The notes under the pieces are model-generated. The model made no database searches. It was not told the origin of the DNA and worked only from the letters and a program-made list of their open reading frames with translations. Below, piece by piece: positions 34,047 through 43,653 of a DNA stretch of 54,454 nucleotides (the stretch's first letter is position 1; every line of letters starts with the position of its first letter). Source of the stretch: an uncultured Clostridium sp. (lineage in GTDB: Bacteria; Bacillota; Clostridia; TANB77; CAG-508); contig USMK01000009.1 of NCBI GenBank assembly GCA_900555835.1, positions 1 through 54,454 of the forward strand, read 5' to 3'. The translations under genes and the position numbers were made by a program.

Positions 34047-34976
34047 TTATAAACTTATGTTTATTCCCCTTGCAACTACTGAACTCATATTTTCAATCAG
34101 TCCATCTATTTCTTTTGGAGTTACTATAAAATTATAGTCATTTGGAATTAAAACTTCTCTTATCATTTCATATTTATCTTGTTTTTTTAATTCATTTAGA
34201 TATTCATTGGATTTTGCTTCTTGTTGAAGTTTTTCTATAAATAAATCTATTGAATCAGCCGCAATGGTTGCAGCTTCTACAACAGTTGGGATTCCCAGGG
34301 CGATTATTGGAATTCCTAGGGTATCCTCGCTAAGCTCTTTTCTTGCATTTCCAACTCCTGCACCTGGTACAATTCCAGTATCTGCAATTTGTATTGTTGA
34401 ACTTATTCTTTCTATGCTTTTAGAAGCCAAGCTATCTATAACAATTATCAATTTAGGTTTGACATTTTCAACAATACCTTTCAAAATTTCCTGTGTTTCA
34501 ATTCCAGTTGTTCCCAAAACTCCTGGGGCAATTGCACTTACAGGTCTTGTTCCAGGTTCTAAATATTGTGGAGCATATTTTAGTAAATGTCTTGTTATAT
34601 CTATATCTTTTACTACACTAGGTCCTAATGCATCTGGTGTAACTCCCATATTTCCCAGTCCTACAACTAAAATATCTTCTTTTCCATTCAAGTGAATCTT
34701 GTACAATCGAGTAAGCTCGTTTGCCAAGCATTGTGCGAACTCCTGAATTTCATCCTCAGAAGCATTTTTCAAATTTTTAGTATCAATTGTAATGTAGTTT
34801 CCCACTGGCTTACCAATAGCATTTGCGCCTTCCTCGTTAGTAATTTTAACTCTTGTAATTTTTATATTTTTCTTTTCTTCCTCCTCAGTCTCAATTCCCG
34901 GAATTTCGTCCTTAATATTATTGGCTTTCCTGTACAAATCTCTTCTTTCCAAAGCCAAATCAGTTCTAAAATTCAT
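34047..34976 (-). CDS. gpr: Spore germination protease GPR
   Basis: GPR degrades small acid-soluble spore proteins at the start of germination, so its presence indicates an endospore former. The 309-residue protein has the N-terminal FRTDLALERRD around the zymogen cleavage region, GLGNMGVTPDALGPSVV, and IAPGVLGTTGIETQEI. It is a little shorter than the Bacillus enzyme (about 370). An AAGGAGG ribosome-binding site precedes the ATG. A forespore (SigG-type) promoter would be expected but I could not identify one confidently. Confidence 0.95.
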   Translation of the reverse strand: MNFRTDLALERRDLYRKANNIKDEIPGIETEEEEKKNIKITRVKITNEEGANAIGKPVGNYITIDTKNLKNASEDEIQEFAQCLANELTRLYKIHLNGKEDILVVGLGNMGVTPDALGPSVVKDIDITRHLLKYAPQYLEPGTRPVSAIAPGVLGTTGIETQEILKGIVENVKPKLIIVIDSLASKSIERISSTIQIADTGIVPGAGVGNARKELSEDTLGIPIIALGIPTVVEAATIAADSIDLFIEKLQQEAKSNEYLNELKKQDKYEMIREVLIPNDYNFIVTPKEIDGLIENMSSVVARGINISL

Positions 34977-35096
34977 ATAATATCCTCCTTGTATATTCTC
35001 TCAAATATTTTTATCTGTTTTCATTTTTTTATTCTTTTAAGATTATTCATTTTTACTTTTTATATTAAATTTCTATATTTTTTTGATATTATATGA

Positions 35097-35102
35097 TATA
35101 AT
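35097..35102 (+). promoter_or_regulatory. -10 element upstream of the 48-residue peptide gene
   Basis: TATAAT at 35097-35102 without a good -35 at 16-18 nt. Between it and the gene lies the 12-bp palindrome CCTAAATTTAGG (35131-35142), which could be an operator or a leader hairpin. Confidence 0.4.
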
Positions 35103-35163
35103 ATTTTTGTCATTTTTTTAAATTTTACACCCTAAATTTAGGTGGTAATAAGGAGGGTTCATT

Positions 35164-35310
35164 ATGAAAAATCGTGTCGAAGACGAAGCTAGACAAAAAA
35201 TTTACCCAGAAGACCTTGAAGCCGAAAGAGAATTTAAACTGTTGCAATTAATGTATATTGCAGTTTTAATTCTTATTGTTGTTGGTTTCCTTAGGTTATT
35301 TATTAATTAA
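35164..35310 (+). CDS. 48-residue single-pass membrane peptide
   Basis: ATG 35164 with AAGGAGGG 8 nt upstream opens a 48-codon frame: a charged N-terminal half (MKNRVEDEARQKIYPEDLEA...) followed by one hydrophobic segment (about residues 27-46, LQLMYIAVLILIVVGFLRLF). I do not recognise a family. It is flanked by a -10 element and a strong terminator, and is divergent from the spore protease gene, so a sporulation or envelope role is possible but unproven. Confidence 0.7.
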   Translation: MKNRVEDEARQKIYPEDLEAEREFKLLQLMYIAVLILIVVGFLRLFIN

Positions 35311-35314
35311 TTTT

Positions 35315-35367
35315 GCAACGAATAATAAAGGATACTTCGAGTATCCTTTATTATTCGTTGCTTTTTT
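35315..35367 (+). terminator. Very strong Rho-independent terminator
   Basis: A perfect 22-bp stem (arms 35315-35336 and 35340-35361) with a TCG loop is followed by TTTTTT on the plus strand. It ends the 48-residue gene 4 nt after its stop codon. On the minus strand there is no U-tract, but the hairpin also lies directly behind holA. Confidence 0.9.
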
Positions 35368-36343
35368 AAATATAATTACACAAAATAGCTTCTAATCCAA
35401 TATTCAGATCAATTTGACCGGATTTGCTTTGGATGTCTAGATTAATTAGCTCTTCTAGAATTTCTCTGAGTTGTTTTTCTTCGAAATAACCTGATTGTTT
35501 TTTGTATTTTGTTGTTAGAAATGTTTGATTTGGTTTTAGGTTTAATACTTCTGTTATGTTTGTATTTTCTTTCTGTGCTAGTTTTACTAGGTATAGTTTT
35601 TTGAAATGATTGTAAAGTGTTATTAAAATTTTTTGTATTGGTTCTTTGTTGTATATTAAGTTTCTTAGTGTTTCTAGTGCTTTTCCGATTTGCTTACTTC
35701 CTAAGCTATCTGTTAGATCAAATATAACTGCTTCTATTTTGGGTATTGCAAGCAGGTCTACTGCTTTTTTATCTATTGTTCCATTTGTTCCTACATATTC
35801 TATTAGTTTGCGAATTTCGTTTATTAGTTCTTGCATAGATGTTCCGCTTGTTTCAATTAGATATTTTATAGTTTCATTATCTATGTTTACTTTATATGCA
35901 CTGCATATTGATTTTAAGGTTTGGCTTAATTCAACTATGTTTAATTCCTTGAATTCCTTTGTTTCTCCATATTTTTCTATCATTTTGTATAGAGAATTTG
36001 TTTTATCTACACTTTCTTCTATTATTAGTAATATTGTGGTTTCTTGTAATTCCTGGTAATTTTCTTCTATGTATTCGGCTATTTTTTGTGCTACTTCCAT
36101 ATTCTTGGTCTTTTTGGTTTTTAGTTCTTTTTTTAGCAAATCACAATTTTTTACTACAATTAGCTTTTTAGGATACCCAAATGCGGGTGTTTGAAGTTCT
36201 TGAATAATGTTTTCTAAGCTGTTTTGTTCTATTGCTACATAGTTTATTCCTTGAATAATTTCACCAAAATTTTTCTTTATATTTTTAACTTCTTTTTCAA
36301 TTAAATATGTATTCTCTCCATATATTACTTCTAGATTTTTCAT
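35366..36343 (-). CDS. holA: DNA polymerase III delta subunit
   Basis: The delta subunit opens the sliding clamp within the clamp loader. The 325-residue protein has the HolA pattern: VIYGENTYLIEKEV at the N-terminus, AFGYPKKLIVVKNCDLL, and the helical C-terminal collar domain. It is the last gene of a long minus-strand run after ruvC. Confidence 0.92.
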   Translation of the reverse strand: MKNLEVIYGENTYLIEKEVKNIKKNFGEIIQGINYVAIEQNSLENIIQELQTPAFGYPKKLIVVKNCDLLKKELKTKKTKNMEVAQKIAEYIEENYQELQETTILLIIEESVDKTNSLYKMIEKYGETKEFKELNIVELSQTLKSICSAYKVNIDNETIKYLIETSGTSMQELINEIRKLIEYVGTNGTIDKKAVDLLAIPKIEAVIFDLTDSLGSKQIGKALETLRNLIYNKEPIQKILITLYNHFKKLYLVKLAQKENTNITEVLNLKPNQTFLTTKYKKQSGYFEEKQLREILEELINLDIQSKSGQIDLNIGLEAILCNYI

Positions 36344-36364
36344 TTTCTATACTCTCCTTGCATT

Positions 36365-36850
36365 TTAGAGTTTTTGCGAAAATTTTGCTGAGTGTGCATG
36401 GCAAATTGCTATTGCCATACTGTCTGTAATATCGTCTAGTTTCGGAAGTTTTTCTGTGTTTAATATCATTTTTACCATTCTTTGTACTTGCATTTTGTCT
36501 GCTCTTCCATAACCTGTTACTGCTTGTTTTATTTGAAGTGGAGTGTATTCATATGTTGCTAAGCCATTCATTCTGGCTACTACTAATGTTACACCTCTTG
36601 CTTGTGCTACATTTATTGCAGTTTTGGCATTGTTATTAAAAAACAATTCTTCAATAGACATTGCATCTGGCTTATATTCTTTTATAATTACATCTAGATC
36701 TCTATATATTTTTTCTAGTCTAAGTGGAAATGATACTCCTGCCTCGGTTGTTACTGCTCCTGATGTTATTAAATTAAATTTATTTCCTACATAATCTATT
36801 ATGCTATATCCTGTTATTGCAAATCCCGGGTCAATTCCTAAAATTCTCAT
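36365..36850 (-). CDS. ruvC: Holliday junction resolvase RuvC
   Basis: RuvC cleaves four-way junctions during recombination. The 161-residue protein has the RNase H-like acidic residues: Asp7 in GIDPGFAITGY, Glu in SIEELFFNNNAKT, and the Asp pair in DDITDSMAIAICHAH. ruvA and ruvB are not in the window. Its 5' end overlaps the debranching enzyme gene by 20 nt. Confidence 0.96.
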   Translation of the reverse strand: MRILGIDPGFAITGYSIIDYVGNKFNLITSGAVTTEAGVSFPLRLEKIYRDLDVIIKEYKPDAMSIEELFFNNNAKTAINVAQARGVTLVVARMNGLATYEYTPLQIKQAVTGYGRADKMQVQRMVKMILNTEKLPKLDDITDSMAIAICHAHSAKFSQKL

Positions 36851-38894
36851 CTTCTACTTCCTTTTTGTTAATTATTATTCTTAGTATTTCTGCTACACTC
36901 CATGCTTGCGCAACTGTTCCTTTTGGAAGATATGGAGCTTTTGAATCATATAATTCAGATATACTTTGAATTGCACCATTATTATAAAATTCTTTTTTGA
37001 ATGTATCTTCTACCGATTGTGCAAATTCTAAATATTTTTCTTTTATTTCTGATTGTGCCTTTTTAGTTTTTGCTGTTTTTAATTGGTTCAATAATGCATT
37101 ATTGTATAATCCCAAAAGCCAAGGCCAAGTTATTCCTTGGTGATAGCTCATATCTCTTTTAAAGCCATTACCTTCATAAACATCTACATATCCTTTTTCG
37201 CCTTTTGCAAGTGTTTTTATTCCATATTTAGTAAGCAATTTGTTTTCTATTGTTTTTAACATATTTTGTGCCATTTCTCCATTTGACTCTATAATTGGAT
37301 ATGTTAAAGATACTGCAAATAATTGGTTTGGTCTTATTTTTTCATCTCCTAACACATCATATAAGCATTTTTTCTTTTTGTTATAAAATTTTTCTTCAAA
37401 TGATTTCTTAGTTTTTTCTGCCATTTTTGCATATATGTCTGCATCTGTTTTTTCTCCAAATTTTATGCATAATGTTTCTAATATTTTTAGTGCATTATAC
37501 CACATGGCATTTATTTCTACTGCTTTTCCATTTCTTGGAGTTACTGCAAAATCACCATATTTAGCATCCATCCAAGTATTTTGTGTTGTTGGTGTTCCAC
37601 TTGATATTAGATTATCATCATCTAGATATATATTGTTATTATCTAAGTCAATTCCGTTTTTATAAGATTCTATTATTTTTTTCAATAAATCATATAATTC
37701 TGTTTTTACAAAAATATAATCTCCTGTGTAGTTTAAATATTTTTGTGTTTGTTCAAATAACAGTAATGAACTGTCTACACTGTTATATAATGGTCTATTG
37801 TCATAACCAGAATATCCATTTGGTACTAATCCAAATTTTATGTTTCTTGTAAATGTTAATATCACATCTTTTGCATATTCAAATCTTCTTGTTTTTAAAA
37901 GAAGCCCTTCATATGAGATTAGAGCATCTCTTCCCCAGTCTAAAAACCAATGATATCCTGCAATTACTGTGTGCAAGCCAAATGCTGGTCTATATACAAT
38001 AAAATTGTCAGTACTCATTACTAGGTCTTTTATAAATTTCTTTTCCTCTATTTGCTTTTTAGTATCTTTTTCATTTTTCCAAACCAGATTACTTTCATAG
38101 ACCACATCTTCTAGCCTTTTTATTTCTGAATTTATTATATCTCTTACATCTAATTCTTCTATATTTTCCTCTAATGAACATATTATGGATATTTCTTTTT
38201 CTTGTTCTGGCTCTAATTCAATTTCGTATGTGCCTGCAACTGAATGATTTTCCTCTGGAAAAAATCCACGTTTTTCTTCTTCTATATAATACATATTGTT
38301 AAATGTATTGTTTATATATTCTTTGTATATACCTGCTGAACATTGCATATATATAGGATACATTCCCATATTGTCTACTACTATTTTTACTTTATTTTTA
38401 GCAATTGTTTGTTTTAAGTTATACGTCTTTCCAGTATTCATACAATGGAAATCTCTAAAATTTATTATTGGCGTTAATTTTAATTTTGCTGTATTTTTTC
38501 CATTTTTTACATTATATAAAATACCCACTGTGTTTTTTCCATATTGCATACATATAGTTTTTGTTATTGTTACATCATTTATTTGGTATGTAAATATTGG
38601 AACATATTTTTTTTCAAATTTTTCTTGAATCTTAAATCCCTCTGATACATAGTTTTTGCAAATGTTTGTATATAAAATGTTCTCTTTTCCATCTATCTCA
38701 ATGCTTTCGTCTATTTTAGATAATATCAAATATCTTCTAGCTGGTGGTGTAAATGGTGCTATTAGTAGTCCATGATATTTTCTAGTATTTGCACCTATTA
38801 TTGTAGATGATGCATATCCTCCTATTCCATTTGTTATAATCCATTCCTTTTCTAAACATTCCTTTAAAGATATATCTTTTCCTAAATATTTCAT
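36831..38894 (-). CDS. Glycogen debranching enzyme (amylo-alpha-1,6-glucosidase type)
   Basis: The 687-residue protein has the N-terminal domain of this family (EWIITNGIGGYASSTIIGANTRKYHGLL) and a C-terminal (alpha/alpha)6 catalytic domain with HWFLDWGRDALISYEGLLL, NTWMDAKYG and the late GYVDVYEGNGFKRDMSYHQGITWPW motif. It should remove alpha-1,6 branches of glycogen-like polymers. No other glycogen gene is near; it stands within a housekeeping run next to the yvcK-like gene, which links to carbon and cell-wall control. Confidence 0.9.
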   Translation of the reverse strand: MKYLGKDISLKECLEKEWIITNGIGGYASSTIIGANTRKYHGLLIAPFTPPARRYLILSKIDESIEIDGKENILYTNICKNYVSEGFKIQEKFEKKYVPIFTYQINDVTITKTICMQYGKNTVGILYNVKNGKNTAKLKLTPIINFRDFHCMNTGKTYNLKQTIAKNKVKIVVDNMGMYPIYMQCSAGIYKEYINNTFNNMYYIEEEKRGFFPEENHSVAGTYEIELEPEQEKEISIICSLEENIEELDVRDIINSEIKRLEDVVYESNLVWKNEKDTKKQIEEKKFIKDLVMSTDNFIVYRPAFGLHTVIAGYHWFLDWGRDALISYEGLLLKTRRFEYAKDVILTFTRNIKFGLVPNGYSGYDNRPLYNSVDSSLLLFEQTQKYLNYTGDYIFVKTELYDLLKKIIESYKNGIDLDNNNIYLDDDNLISSGTPTTQNTWMDAKYGDFAVTPRNGKAVEINAMWYNALKILETLCIKFGEKTDADIYAKMAEKTKKSFEEKFYNKKKKCLYDVLGDEKIRPNQLFAVSLTYPIIESNGEMAQNMLKTIENKLLTKYGIKTLAKGEKGYVDVYEGNGFKRDMSYHQGITWPWLLGLYNNALLNQLKTAKTKKAQSEIKEKYLEFAQSVEDTFKKEFYNNGAIQSISELYDSKAPYLPKGTVAQAWSVAEILRIIINKKEVEDENFRN

Positions 38895-38921
38895 CTATTG
38901 TGCCTCCATTACACTCATTTG

Positions 38922-40562
38922 TTAATGTTTTGCTCTTTTAGCTGTTTTTTTATTTGTTTTGCTAGTTATTAGCTTGTTTTCCGTTTTAGTATTCTCTATT
39001 TTATTTTCTGAGCTTTCCTCTTTAAAACTATATAAAGAACCTGTTTCTTCATACATTTTAATATTTTTTAATCTTGTTTCATCACTTGCTTTTATATCCT
39101 GTATTCTGTCCTGATATTTTGTAGCAAATTTGCTCTTCATTTTTGGTCTTTTTTTATTTTCAATTTTTGTGTTTATTCTTTTTACAGATTTTTGTCTTTT
39201 ATCTTTTCTTTTTTCTTGTTTCTTTTGATCTTTTAGTTTTGAGTTAAGTAAGATATATTGTGTATCATATTGTTTATCTTTAAATTTCAAATCTGTACAA
39301 ATTAGTTCCATAATAGCAACAGCAACAGTATCTCCATCATGTCTTATTTTGTTACCTTCTATTTTAGACATATGTTTGTGTATTACATTAACTCCCATAC
39401 TTGAAAGTTTTGACAAATCTATTTCTACCAAGTCAGAGCCTTGTCTGTTATACATTCTAACATATTCTGGAACAACCTCTCCTGTATCACATATACAATA
39501 ATCAACTATTTTGCCTCCCGAGTGGTCTATTATAGCTTGTAAATGTTCTGAGATTGAATAATTATCAGTTTGTCCAGGTTCTGTCATTATATTGCTTACA
39601 TAGATTTTGAAAGCTTTGCTTTCTCTAATTGTTTTTGCTACATTTTTTACTAATAAATTTGGTATTACATTTGTATATAAACTTCCTGGTCCAATTACAA
39701 TAGCATCAGCTTCTTGAATAGCTTCTAATACTCCTGGAGCAGGTTTGCAATTTGTTGGATTTATATAGATTCTGTTTATTTTACTTACTTTTTCATAAGC
39801 TACTTCTGGAATCTTATCCTTTTCTTTAACAACAGTTCCATCTTCTAATTCTGCACATATTGTAATTTCGTCATTTGTTACAGGCAAAACCTTTCCTGTC
39901 ATATTCAAAATATGTCCAGCATTTTCAATTGAAGCTGTTTTGTCATTGAATATCTCATTCATTGCTGATAAATAAATATCTCCAAATGATAGATTTTTTA
40001 ATTTATCATTTTTTAATCTATAATTCATTAAATATTCCATCATTTCGCTATCTAATGCAAGTGAAGATATTGCACCTTTTACATCTTCATATGGTAATAA
40101 ATTTAATGCAATTCTAGAATCTGTTGGAGCTTTTCCATAGTCTGATACAGTTACAATTGCTGTAATATTATTTGTGTAATTTTTTAATCCTTTTATTAAA
40201 ATATTTGTGCCTTCTCCCCCACCAATTACAACTATTTTAGGTCCTTCTTCATATACTTTTTTATTAAATATTAATGATTGTATATTTACTTGTGCTTTTT
40301 TTCTGCTTTCTTCATTTTCTTCATTATTAGCTTCAATTACTAACTCTAAGGTCCTTTTTTGTATATAAACTAAACCTAAAATGACACAAGTAAATCCTAA
40401 TACAAACATTGCAACTATTTTAGCAACTTCTTTTAATGATATTTCATTTAACACCAATATCTCAGATATTCCATAACATACTAATACTATTCCAACTAAT
40501 ATTAAGAACATCCATCTTTTTATTTTTGTACTTCCTTTAAACCATCCCAAAAAGCCTTTCAT
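38922..40562 (-). CDS. YvcK/CofD-like gluconeogenesis factor, membrane-anchored form
   Basis: YvcK-family proteins bind UDP-sugars and adjust carbon flow to cell-wall synthesis. The 546-residue protein differs from the usual 320-residue form by two N-terminal membrane segments (about residues 18-37 and 47-67) and a Lys-rich C-terminal tail (about 440-546). The core has VVIGGGEGTNILIKGLKNY, TVSDYGKAPTDSR, and IGPGSLYTNVIPNLLV, all typical. The neighbour murB is a cell-wall gene. Confidence 0.88.
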   Translation of the reverse strand: MKGFLGWFKGSTKIKRWMFLILVGIVLVCYGISEILVLNEISLKEVAKIVAMFVLGFTCVILGLVYIQKRTLELVIEANNEENEESRKKAQVNIQSLIFNKKVYEEGPKIVVIGGGEGTNILIKGLKNYTNNITAIVTVSDYGKAPTDSRIALNLLPYEDVKGAISSLALDSEMMEYLMNYRLKNDKLKNLSFGDIYLSAMNEIFNDKTASIENAGHILNMTGKVLPVTNDEITICAELEDGTVVKEKDKIPEVAYEKVSKINRIYINPTNCKPAPGVLEAIQEADAIVIGPGSLYTNVIPNLLVKNVAKTIRESKAFKIYVSNIMTEPGQTDNYSISEHLQAIIDHSGGKIVDYCICDTGEVVPEYVRMYNRQGSDLVEIDLSKLSSMGVNVIHKHMSKIEGNKIRHDGDTVAVAIMELICTDLKFKDKQYDTQYILLNSKLKDQKKQEKRKDKRQKSVKRINTKIENKKRPKMKSKFATKYQDRIQDIKASDETRLKNIKMYEETGSLYSFKEESSENKIENTKTENKLITSKTNKKTAKRAKH

Positions 40563-40567
40563 TTATA

Positions 40568-41492
40568 TTACTCCTCTCCAACAATTTGTATTTCTGGTTC
40601 TATACTAACATTAAATTTTTTATTAACTTCTTTTTTTATGTATTCGATCAAATCTAGAATATCTTTTGATGTTGCTTCTCCTGCATTTACAACAAATCCT
40701 GCATGTTTGGTGGAAACTTCTGCTCCTCCTATTTTGTAGCCTTTTAATCCACATTCATCTATAAGTTTTGCCGTAATAAAGCCTTCTCCTCTTTTAAATG
40801 TACTTCCAGCATTTGGTTTATCTAATGGTTGTTTTTCGTTTCTTGAACTTATATTTTTTTTCATTTTATTTTCTATTTCTTCTAGATTTCCTTTTGGTAA
40901 TTCTATCACGGTTTTTATAATAATCCCATCTATTTTAGAAAAAATACTATTTCTATATGAAAAATTGTGTTCATTATTATTTATTGTTTTTATATTGCCA
41001 TCAAAATCAATATATGTAGTTTCTTTTACAACTTCTTTTATTTCAGAGCCATATGCTCCTGCATTCATTTTGATTGCTCCACCAACAGTTCCCGGTATTC
41101 CGAACAGCAAACTCTAAGCCTTGTGCAGAATGTTCTTTGGCTATTCTAGATAATTTAGAAAGAGACATTCCCGCGCCTGTAATTATTGTTATGGTATCTC
41201 CATTTTCCTCAATTTTTACATCTTGCATTTGAAATTTTATTACAATTCCTCTAATTCCATTATCTCTTACTAATAAGTTAGTTCCATTTCCAATTATGGT
41301 AATTGGGATTTGATTTTCTTTTGCATATTTTAATATATATTCTAATTCGTTCTCATTTTGAATTTTTATAAATACATCTGCATTTCCTCCGGTTCTAAAA
41401 GAAGTGTGTAAACTCATTGGTTCATTTAGGAAAATATTATTTTCATTTACTTTTGTTTTTAAGTCATTGTATATTTTTACATTGTCTAACAT
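40568..41492 (-). CDS. murB: UDP-N-acetylenolpyruvoylglucosamine reductase MurB, with a +1 shift at CGG
   Basis: MurB is the FAD enzyme that makes UDP-MurNAc for peptidoglycan and is essential. The first frame (ATG 41492, GGAGG upstream) gives HTSFRTGGNAD and IIGNGTNLLVRD and then reaches GLEFAV at codon 130, followed by CGG at 41102-41100; unshifted it ends after 19 unrelated residues. Skipping the C gives GLEFAVGIPGTVGGAIKMNAG and a frame to 40568 with KRGEGFITAKLIDECG and SKHAGFVVN, 307 residues in all, the normal length. The slip residue is the conserved Gly of the GIPG motif. Confidence 0.93.
41100..41102 (-). other. CGG +1 frameshift site in murB
   Basis: The minus strand reads GCT GTT CGG AAT ACC. 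Removing the C restores GCT GTT GGA ATA CCG, the conserved AVGIP. Confidence 0.75.
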
Positions 41493-41507
41493 AAATTTAC
41501 CTCCATT

Positions 41508-43169
41508 TTAAAATATACCATAAATATTTTCTTTTTCATCTACTCCAATTCCTTCTGCTGCTGGCTTTTGTGGCAATCCTGGCATGGTGTATATTTTTCC
41601 TGCTAATGCTACAATAAATCCAGCGCCAGATTTTAATAAAATATCTCTTACGGTTATCTTAAAAGGTTCTTTTATAACTAAATTTTTAGGATTATCAGAT
41701 AATGAATATTGCGTTTTTGCTATGCATACGGGTAAATTCGCATAACCTATTTTTTCAATTTGTTTTATTGTTTCTAGGGCTTTTTCTGTAAACTCTACTC
41801 CTTCTGCTCCATATATTTCTTTTGCAACTTTCTCAATTTTTGTTTGTATACTTTCATTTTCCGAATATGTTAATTGTAGTTTGCTTTCGTTTTCTGAAAG
41901 TTTTACAACTTTTTCAGCTAAATCAATTGCACCTTCTCCGCCTTTTTCCCAAGATTCAATTAAACTTAGTTCTACTCCAATTTTATCTAATTCTTGCTTT
42001 AATGTATTAATTTCTAATTCGGTATCTTGATTATATTTATTTATTCCAACTATTACTGGTATATTAAATTTATTTCTAATATTATCAATATGTTTTAATA
42101 AGTTTTGTATTCCTTTTTTTAGACTTTCAATATCTTCATTTTGTAGTTCTTCTTTTGGCAGTCCTCCATGGTATTTTAAAGCTTTTATTGTAGCAACGCA
42201 AACTGCTAAATTTGGTTGAATATTGGCTTTTCTGCATTTTATATTAAAGAATTTTTCTGCTCCCAAGTCAGCTCCAAAACCAGCTTCTGTTACTACATAA
42301 TCAGCTAATTTCATAGCCATTTTTGTAGCAATTACACTATTACATCCGTGAGCAATATTTGCAAAAGGTCCTCCATGTACTATTGCTGGTGTATTTTCCA
42401 AAGTTTGAACTAAATTTGGATTAAAGGCATCTTTTAAAAGAGCCGTCATTGCTCCATCTGCTTTTAAATCCTTTGCAGTTACGGGTTCTCCTTTGCTATT
42501 GTATCCTATAATTATATTGGCAATTCTTTTTTGTAGATCTTCCAAGTTCTCTGCTAAGCAAAATATAGCCATTATTTCAGATGCAACAGATATATCAAAT
42601 TCATCTTGTCTTGGTACCATATTCTTTTCTTCATTAAGGTTTACTTCGACCTTTCTAAGAGCTCTATCATTCAAGTCTAAGCATCTTTTCCATACCACTT
42701 GTTTTATATCTAATTTGTTTCCAAAGAAAATATGATTATCTATCATTGCTGAAAGTAGGTTATTAGCAGATGTTATAGCATGTATATCTCCTGTGAAATG
42801 CAAATTTATTTGCTCCATAGGAACGACTTGCGAATAACCTCCACCTGTTGCTCCTCCTTTTATTCCAAAAACAGGTCCAAGTGATGGCTCTCTTAATGCT
42901 AATATAGATTTCTTTCCAATCTTTCTTAACCCATCTGCAAGTCCTATCGCCATTGTTGTCTTTCCTTCTCCTAATGGAGTAGGATTTATAGATGTCGTTA
43001 AAATCAATTTTGCGTTTTTTCTGTTTTCTACTTTTTTTAACAATTTTGTTTCTATTTTAGCTTTGTATTTTCCATAGAGTTCTATATGTTCTTCACTAAT
43101 TTCCAGTTCATTGGCTATTTCTGAAATCTTTTTTACATTTGCCTTTCTAGCAATTTCAATATCTTTCAT
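41508..43169 (-). CDS. fhs: Formate-tetrahydrofolate ligase
   Basis: This enzyme makes 10-formyl-THF from formate, THF and ATP, feeding purine, fMet and, in acetogens, Wood-Ljungdahl pathways. The 553-residue protein has the P-loop TPLGEGKTTMAIGLADGL (about residues 62-80), PSLGPVFGIKGGATGGGYSQV and the C-terminal KIYTMPGLPQKPAAEGI. Length is typical. Confidence 0.98.
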   Translation of the reverse strand: MKDIEIARKANVKKISEIANELEISEEHIELYGKYKAKIETKLLKKVENRKNAKLILTTSINPTPLGEGKTTMAIGLADGLRKIGKKSILALREPSLGPVFGIKGGATGGGYSQVVPMEQINLHFTGDIHAITSANNLLSAMIDNHIFFGNKLDIKQVVWKRCLDLNDRALRKVEVNLNEEKNMVPRQDEFDISVASEIMAIFCLAENLEDLQKRIANIIIGYNSKGEPVTAKDLKADGAMTALLKDAFNPNLVQTLENTPAIVHGGPFANIAHGCNSVIATKMAMKLADYVVTEAGFGADLGAEKFFNIKCRKANIQPNLAVCVATIKALKYHGGLPKEELQNEDIESLKKGIQNLLKHIDNIRNKFNIPVIVGINKYNQDTELEINTLKQELDKIGVELSLIESWEKGGEGAIDLAEKVVKLSENESKLQLTYSENESIQTKIEKVAKEIYGAEGVEFTEKALETIKQIEKIGYANLPVCIAKTQYSLSDNPKNLVIKEPFKITVRDILLKSGAGFIVALAGKIYTMPGLPQKPAAEGIGVDEKENIYGIF

Positions 43170-43184
43170 AAAGTTTCCAACTCC

Positions 43185-43625
43185 TTATACAATACTTCCT
43201 ATTATAATTCCTATTAAAGCTCCTACAAAAACCTCTACTGGTGTATGTCCTAATACCTCTTGCAATTTTTCTTGCACAGTTTCTATTGCAAGTCCTGGTG
43301 TATTTACTATTTTATTTAGTATTTTTGCTTGTTTTCCAGCTGCTCTTCTTACACCTGCGGCATCATACATAACCACCAATGACATTATTACTGCTAAGCC
43401 AAATATAGCAGAATCAAATCCCACATTTCTGCCTATTAACGTACTTAAACAGCATACAACAGCAGAATGAGAGCTTGGCATATCACCTGCTCCTAATATT
43501 CTTTTAAAATTAAATTTCTTTTCTTTTACTAAATCCCATACGGTTTTAAATATTTGTATTCCTAACCATACAAACATTGGTACAATTATGTACTTGTTAT
43601 TTAGTAGTTCTTGTAATACTGTCAT
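43185..43625 (-). CDS. Divergent PAP2-family (DUF212) membrane protein
   Basis: The 146-residue protein has four hydrophobic segments and the DUF212 signature GAGDMPSSHSAVVCCL, with MYDAAGVRRAAGKQA following. The SSH motif resembles the phosphatase motif of PAP2 enzymes, but activity of this subfamily is unproven. It lies between fhs and xseB with a GGGGAA ribosome-binding site. Confidence 0.88.
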   Translation of the reverse strand: MTVLQELLNNKYIIVPMFVWLGIQIFKTVWDLVKEKKFNFKRILGAGDMPSSHSAVVCCLSTLIGRNVGFDSAIFGLAVIMSLVVMYDAAGVRRAAGKQAKILNKIVNTPGLAIETVQEKLQEVLGHTPVEVFVGALIGIIIGSIV

Positions 43626-43653
43626 TTTTTCTATTTCCCCTTTTTATTTCATT

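Noticed and set aside
35315..35361. Long perfect inverted repeat as a mobile element end
   Set aside because: The short loop and following T-run make it a terminator.
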